In this document: positions 13,092-16,265 of the stretch, piece after piece | Numbering within the stretch: position 1 is the first letter of the stretch | Layout: each line of letters begins with the position of its first letter | Assembly: GCA_015852425.1 (NCBI GenBank) | Contig: JAAAIG010000740.1 | Span: forward strand, 1 to 16,265 | Direction of reading: 5' to 3' | Origin: Gryganskiella cystojenkinii | Taxonomy: Eukaryota > Mortierellomycota > Mortierellomycetes > Mortierellales > Mortierellaceae | Length of the DNA stretch: 16,265 nt | Notes under the pieces: model-generated | The model's input: the letters and a program-made list of their open reading frames with translations, nothing else | Database searches by the model: none | Told to the model about the DNA's origin: nothing | Translations under genes and position numbers: made by a program

Positions 13092-13128
13092 TTTTCCTTT
13101 TGGTCTTCCTTTGGGTCCAAAAGGAAAA
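13092..13128. repeat. Inverted repeat with 12-base perfect arms
   Basis: TTTTCCTTTTGG (13092-13103) is followed after 13 bases by its exact reverse complement CCAAAAGGAAAA (13117-13128). The left arm is itself tandemly duplicated, since TTTCCTTTTGG also occurs at 13081-13091. The arms could form a hairpin or bind a dimeric regulator. The repeat lies about 60 bases upstream of a TATA-like element. Confidence 0.75.
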
Positions 13129-13186
13129 AAATAAAAAAAATTGGCGTGCGAAGAGGGAGGGGTGAGCAAATTACACCCGTCTGCAG

Positions 13187-13763
13187 GACATAAATACGAC
13201 AGTTCTGACTCACAGCCATAACATTCATTCATTCATTGATTCATTTGTTCATTCAGGTACTCACGAGGTTTACATTTCCTCATTGCCGCCATTCTCTTAT
13301 TCTTTCATACCTTCCTCCTCTCTTCCTTTCTCTTCTTCTTTTCATTCCATCCATCCATCCAACCCATCCTCCCGTCTATTCTGTTTACCCAGGAAACGAC
13401 TCTTTTTTTATCTTCTTTTATTTCAAACCTCGACCATACAAATATTCTCCGTCCCTCCGACTTCTCCACATACTTCTGCTGCTGTGTGTCCGTTGTGTCC
13501 TGTCCTCCCCCGCCTTTCGATCTCAGCTCAAAGTAAAAGAACACTGCCCAAAAGAAGGAGCCTTTCCTTTCTGCAACGCGACCCTCGATTGCCTTCTTGT
13601 TATTATTACTGCACCTTCATCAGCCCCATCCATCTATCTCGGGCGACTTTTTTTTTATTTCTTCATTGTCGTCTTCTTCTTCTTTTCTTCTTCTTCTTTG
13701 TCATCCCTTTTCAGCTCCTTGTCCTTCTCTCCATCTATACCATATACCCCTCTACTCTGCACC
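13187..13763 (+). promoter_or_regulatory. Core promoter and long ATG-free pyrimidine-rich leader of the Ecl1-type gene
   Basis: A TATA-like cataaatac (13189-13197) is followed by an (ATTC)n microsatellite (13223-13237) and about 500 bases dominated by C and T, with CCAT repeats near 13346-13360 and TCT/TTC runs near 13674-13700. I find no ATG anywhere from 13022 to the start codon at 13764. The start itself has an excellent context, CACCATGG. I infer a long 5' UTR. It could contain an intron (a donor-like gtactc at 13257, an acceptor-like tttcag near 13712), but this is not established. Confidence 0.5.
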
Positions 13764-14342
13764 ATGGACGGCGTCGACTGCGACTGGTGCCTGGTCTGCG
13801 ACAAAAAGACTAACGGTGCAACCTATTGCTCAGAAGAATGTCGTCATACAGACCTCATGGCCTCATCCTCATCCTCATCCTCGGCCTCATCCTCTGCAAG
13901 CTCAACAGGATCCTCCTACTTCAACACCATGAACAACAACTCGCATTCATCATCAAACCACAACAGTCATAACAATACCCTCGGCGGCAATGGTGGTGTC
14001 CACTTTCCACCATCCTGTTCCTCCTCGTTCAACGACGACAACTACTCCATGATGCTCCCTTTGGTCCGCAAGCAGAGGACAAGTATACCCAACATCTATG
14101 CCCACTGCACCGCGAACCCGAACCAGAGTCACTCACCGTTGGGTGCCCATCATTTCAGTGCCCCCTCGACCCAGTACCATTCCCAAGGACTGACGCCACC
14201 AACAGGAACAGTGGCAAGTCAAGGAGGCAGCGGAGGTCAATCACCCGGATCTGCCGCGGCTCAGTACCCATTGTTCTACGCAACCTTGAACGCGCTTCGG
14301 CCAATCTCACCGTCAGGACCAATCCAAGACCAACAGAGGTAG
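13764..14342 (+). CDS. Ecl1-family (extender of chronological lifespan) cysteine-motif protein
   Basis: The N-terminus MDGVDCDWCLVCDKKTNG, then ATYCSEECRHTD, matches the Ecl1-type signature: CxxC (C9, C12) followed by YCxxxC (C22, C26), a presumed zinc site. In fission yeast such small proteins extend chronological lifespan and respond to nutrient (sulphur) limitation. The rest of the 192 residues is low complexity, rich in Ser, Asn, His and Gly, with a short C-terminal stretch YPLFYATLNALRPISP. The product is longer than the roughly 80-residue yeast members, as in many filamentous fungi. ATG 13764 is chosen because no ATG occurs for over 700 bases upstream and its context is CACCATGG. The stop at 14340-14342 is in doubt as the true end, because the +1 frame stays open afterwards and a splice could extend the protein. 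The molecular role of the family is poorly defined. Confidence 0.75.
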   Translation: MDGVDCDWCLVCDKKTNGATYCSEECRHTDLMASSSSSSSASSSASSTGSSYFNTMNNNSHSSSNHNSHNNTLGGNGGVHFPPSCSSSFNDDNYSMMLPLVRKQRTSIPNIYAHCTANPNQSHSPLGAHHFSAPSTQYHSQGLTPPTGTVASQGGSGGQSPGSAAAQYPLFYATLNALRPISPSGPIQDQQR

Positions 14343-15444
14343 TCGTGCGGAGAAGGAAAGGGAACAAGAAAAAACGAACAAGAGAGGGATCGACTGGATC
14401 GACACTTTTGCCAGTCGTAAACTCTCCAATTCGTCCGTCCGTCAACAACCGAAGCAGAAACCCGGAGAGGAGACACTAAAAAACCCGCAAGCTTAAAGGC
14501 AACAACAGCGTCAGTCCGAATGATCTCCCGCAAGCCAACCAATTTGCCACGGGTCCAGCTCGTTTCTTTTCCTTATTTTTTTTTTCTCTCACAATCCCAA
14601 CCTTCCCCCAAAAAAATCCCAACACTGAGCTCATTCCTTCTTTTTTTCTTTATTTTTTGAGTTCAAAAAGCCTGAACGCTGTTTATTCTTTGTCCCGAGA
14701 AAGAGCCCCCACTTCGCCCGTGCCTTTTTTCGTCATTTCTTCGCTTTTGTTCGTTTCAATTCCATGGGCAATTTGAACAATGGCATCAGTGGAAAAAGAG
14801 TCGAAGAAATCATGTATACTTGAGACATGCTCGTGGGAAATATCGTTTCCTGTCGACTTGTACCTTTGGATTCATCTGTTATCCAGGCACCAAACAAAAT
14901 CCGCGACCACTGATCGTTGGCTGTGTTTCAAACGGTGATGGTCCAATAAACCCTTCCACCGCACAGTCCACTGTCCTTCGCACACTCTACTTTTGCTTTC
15001 GTTTTGCTCTTTCTGTCGTGTTTTTTCCTCTTTCTTGCTTTGCTCCTGAACTGTACATAACAACAACAATCCCTCCTTAACATAGAAAACTCCTCCCCCC
15101 AAAAAAATCAACAATTTTTACAAATAATATATTCTGTTTTGTCGCTCGAAAGGGACGCAACCATTCGAAAATAACAAAAAGACCCTTTTTTTGAAAGAAA
15201 CATAAATGTTCTTGATATTGGAATTAGAGTAGATTTTAACGATAACCGATTCCGATTTCCTCGTCGAACGGGTTATAAACTGGTCCAACGAACCGTTGAA
15301 CTTTTTTTGCAGAGAGAAACATCAATCAGACGAGCATAAAAAAGACTTCTATTTCTATTGAAAAAAAAACATATAAATCTTGAATCTTTGAATCGTACTC
15401 GCCTCCAAAGCTCCAAACCCATTTCATACTTCCCTCACTCAATC
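14343..15444. other. Intergenic stretch: 3' region of the Ecl1-type gene and promoter of the chitin deacetylase gene
   Basis: The first 150 bases are purine-rich and open in one frame (see findings). From 14568 to about 14780 there are long T-runs and pyrimidine blocks. An 86-codon open frame at 14820-15080 lacks an ATG start, has no recognisable domain and ends in a hydrophobic, T-rich translation, so I do not call it. The last 170 bases contain the probable core promoter of the deacetylase gene. No RNA gene or mobile element was seen. Confidence 0.6.
15274..15279 (+). promoter_or_regulatory. TATA box of the chitin deacetylase gene
   Basis: TATAAA (within ggttataaac) stands 166 bases before the ATG at 15445. 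No other plus-strand ATG occurs between 15330 and 15444 apart from the chosen start, which agrees with a leader of about 100-140 bases. A weaker cataaa at 15335-15340 is an alternative. Confidence 0.45.
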
Positions 15445-16177
15445 ATGGTGCAGTTCTCGTTCCTCAAACCCAAGAAATCTTCTCTGTCCAAATCCTTGAC
15501 GCGTCAGTACACGATGCTTCTGGTCGTCTTGGCTGTCGCTGCCCCGATCCTCTTCCGGGCCGTCACCGGAGCTTCAACCCATCTCCATCACCACAAGGAA
15601 GTCTCCAGCGTCTCTGATACACCTTCCTTGGAGGAGTCCATGGAACTCCTCTCTAGCCCCCGGAACTTCCACGGTGTCGTCCAGTGGTCTCGTCCAGACT
15701 TGCTCCGTCAAGAATCCTCCGAGGACGAGCGTGAACCCTCCTCCAAAGCCAAGAACCGCATGAACGCTTCTCTTTACCCGATCAAGGATCGTATCCCAGA
15801 TGTGAACTCTCCTCAGGTCAAGGCCTGGATCTCTGAAATTGATTGGTCCAAGGTGCCCAATATCCCGGTAGCCAAAGGTCTGAAGGATGCGATTCATTTC
15901 CCCGCTTGTCCACCTAAGGACAAGGTGAAAAAGGCCGATTGTTGGTGGTCCTGTGATGAAGGATGTGTGACTGATTCGGATATCATGACGTGCCCACAAC
16001 AGGGCCATTGGGGCCTGACCTATGACGATGGTCCAAGTGAGGAGACTCTTAATATGATGAGTCATTTAAAATCGAAAAAGATCTCGGCCACGTTCTTTAT
16101 TGTTGGAAGTCGCGTCCTCGAGTACCCAGAGATCTTGAAGCAACAGGTTGCCGAGGGTCATCACTTGGCTATGCATA
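15445..16177 (+). CDS. Chitin deacetylase (polysaccharide deacetylase, CE4), first exon; gene continues off the right edge
   Basis: The enzyme removes acetyl groups from chitin to give chitosan in the cell wall, outside the plasma membrane. The first 244 codons plus one base are present. A basic N-terminus (KPKKSSLSKSLTR) is followed by one hydrophobic segment (about 23-40), a signal peptide or signal anchor. A prodomain-like region and the fungal CDA cysteine cluster (C155, C166, C170, C174, C183) lead into the NodB domain: WGLTYDDGPS with catalytic and metal-binding D194/D195, ATFFIVGSRV, and GHHLAMH, the start of the metal-binding H-(S/T)-x-x-H motif. The exon ends in that motif at a consensus GTAAGT donor (16178, phase 1). 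An apparent branch site gactaaa lies near 16251-16257 but no acceptor is seen, so the next exon starts just beyond the window. Start: first ATG in the frame. No chitin-binding module is seen in the visible part. Confidence 0.88.
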
Positions 16178-16265
16178 GTAAGTTCTCGACAAGTCCTTTT
16201 GTTGAGGGACACCTTTCATAACCCAATTTGAGCATGATTAAGGAAGCAATGACTAAAACCTTCTC

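Larger units (their letters stand above)
12213..13186. other. Noncoding stretch: 3' region of the large gene and distal promoter of the Ecl1-type gene
   Basis: No convincing gene is present. The first part carries the 3' UTR with its poly(A) signal. After it come A/T homopolymers, a C-rich stretch with three CCCCT motifs (12556-12560, 12602-12606, 12638-12642), and open frames on both strands that contain homopolymer runs and no recognisable domain. One ATG-initiated 24-codon frame (12818-12892, acidic start MGEDKDIMDLDDPF) is noted but not called. A 12-base inverted repeat lies at 13092-13128. Confidence 0.55.

Noticed and set aside
12858..13232. 124-codon minus-strand open frame (MNECYGCESELSYLCP and onward)
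   Set aside because: The Cys spacing at its start looked zinc-finger-like, but the rest spans poly-A/T runs and the inverted repeat, reading as FPFGPKGRPKGKPKGK-type translation of DNA repeats, with no domain or splice continuation.
14820..15080. 86-codon open frame between the Ecl1-type gene and the deacetylase gene
   Set aside because: No ATG start in frame near its beginning, low-complexity hydrophobic C-terminus from T-rich sequence, and no family resemblance.

Overview
This window reads as nuclear DNA of a filamentous fungus. Genes are split by short GT-AG introns of about 100 bases, one of which (7803-7905) carries a perfect TACTAAC branch site. Leaders are pyrimidine-rich, and the proteins are fungal in type: uroporphyrinogen-III synthase, the Rix7/NVL ribosome-assembly ATPase, an Ecl1-type zinc-cysteine protein and a chitin deacetylase. 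My best guess is an early-diverging lineage of the Mortierella/Mucoromycota kind. That rests on the general look of the proteins and gene structures, not on a search.

Layout from left to right. Positions 1-372 look like the pyrimidine-rich first exon of a gene running off the left edge on the minus strand, plus a divergent promoter. Positions 373-1529 (+) hold a two-exon uroporphyrinogen-III synthase (haem pathway). It converges, with only 82 bases between stop codons, on a five-exon double-AAA ATPase of the Rix7/NVL family (4951 down to 1612, -). An 802-base divergent promoter region separates that gene from the largest gene here, 5754-12212 (+), a probable five-exon gene for a protein of about 1,996 residues. 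It has one strong transmembrane segment, a His/Gly-rich N-terminus and a roughly 480-residue Ala/Lys/Asp-rich helical tract with LEA/apolipoprotein-like repeats. Then come a 1.5 kb noncoding stretch, an Ecl1-family gene (13764-14342, +) with a long ATG-free pyrimidine-rich leader, a 1.1 kb intergenic stretch, and the first exon of a chitin deacetylase (15445-16177, +). The deacetylase continues past the right edge.

The genes do not form a pathway; this is an ordinary mixed fungal neighbourhood. The part most likely to be undescribed is the giant membrane-anchored repeat protein. Its repeat landmarks recur at spacings of 51, 51, 40, 40, 29 and 40 residues, which differ from each other by multiples of 11. 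All four proposed introns are phase 1, so each internal exon, including a 30-base microexon, could be skipped without breaking the frame. Exon boundaries throughout were inferred by eye from splice signals, phase and family resemblance; no transcript data were available.
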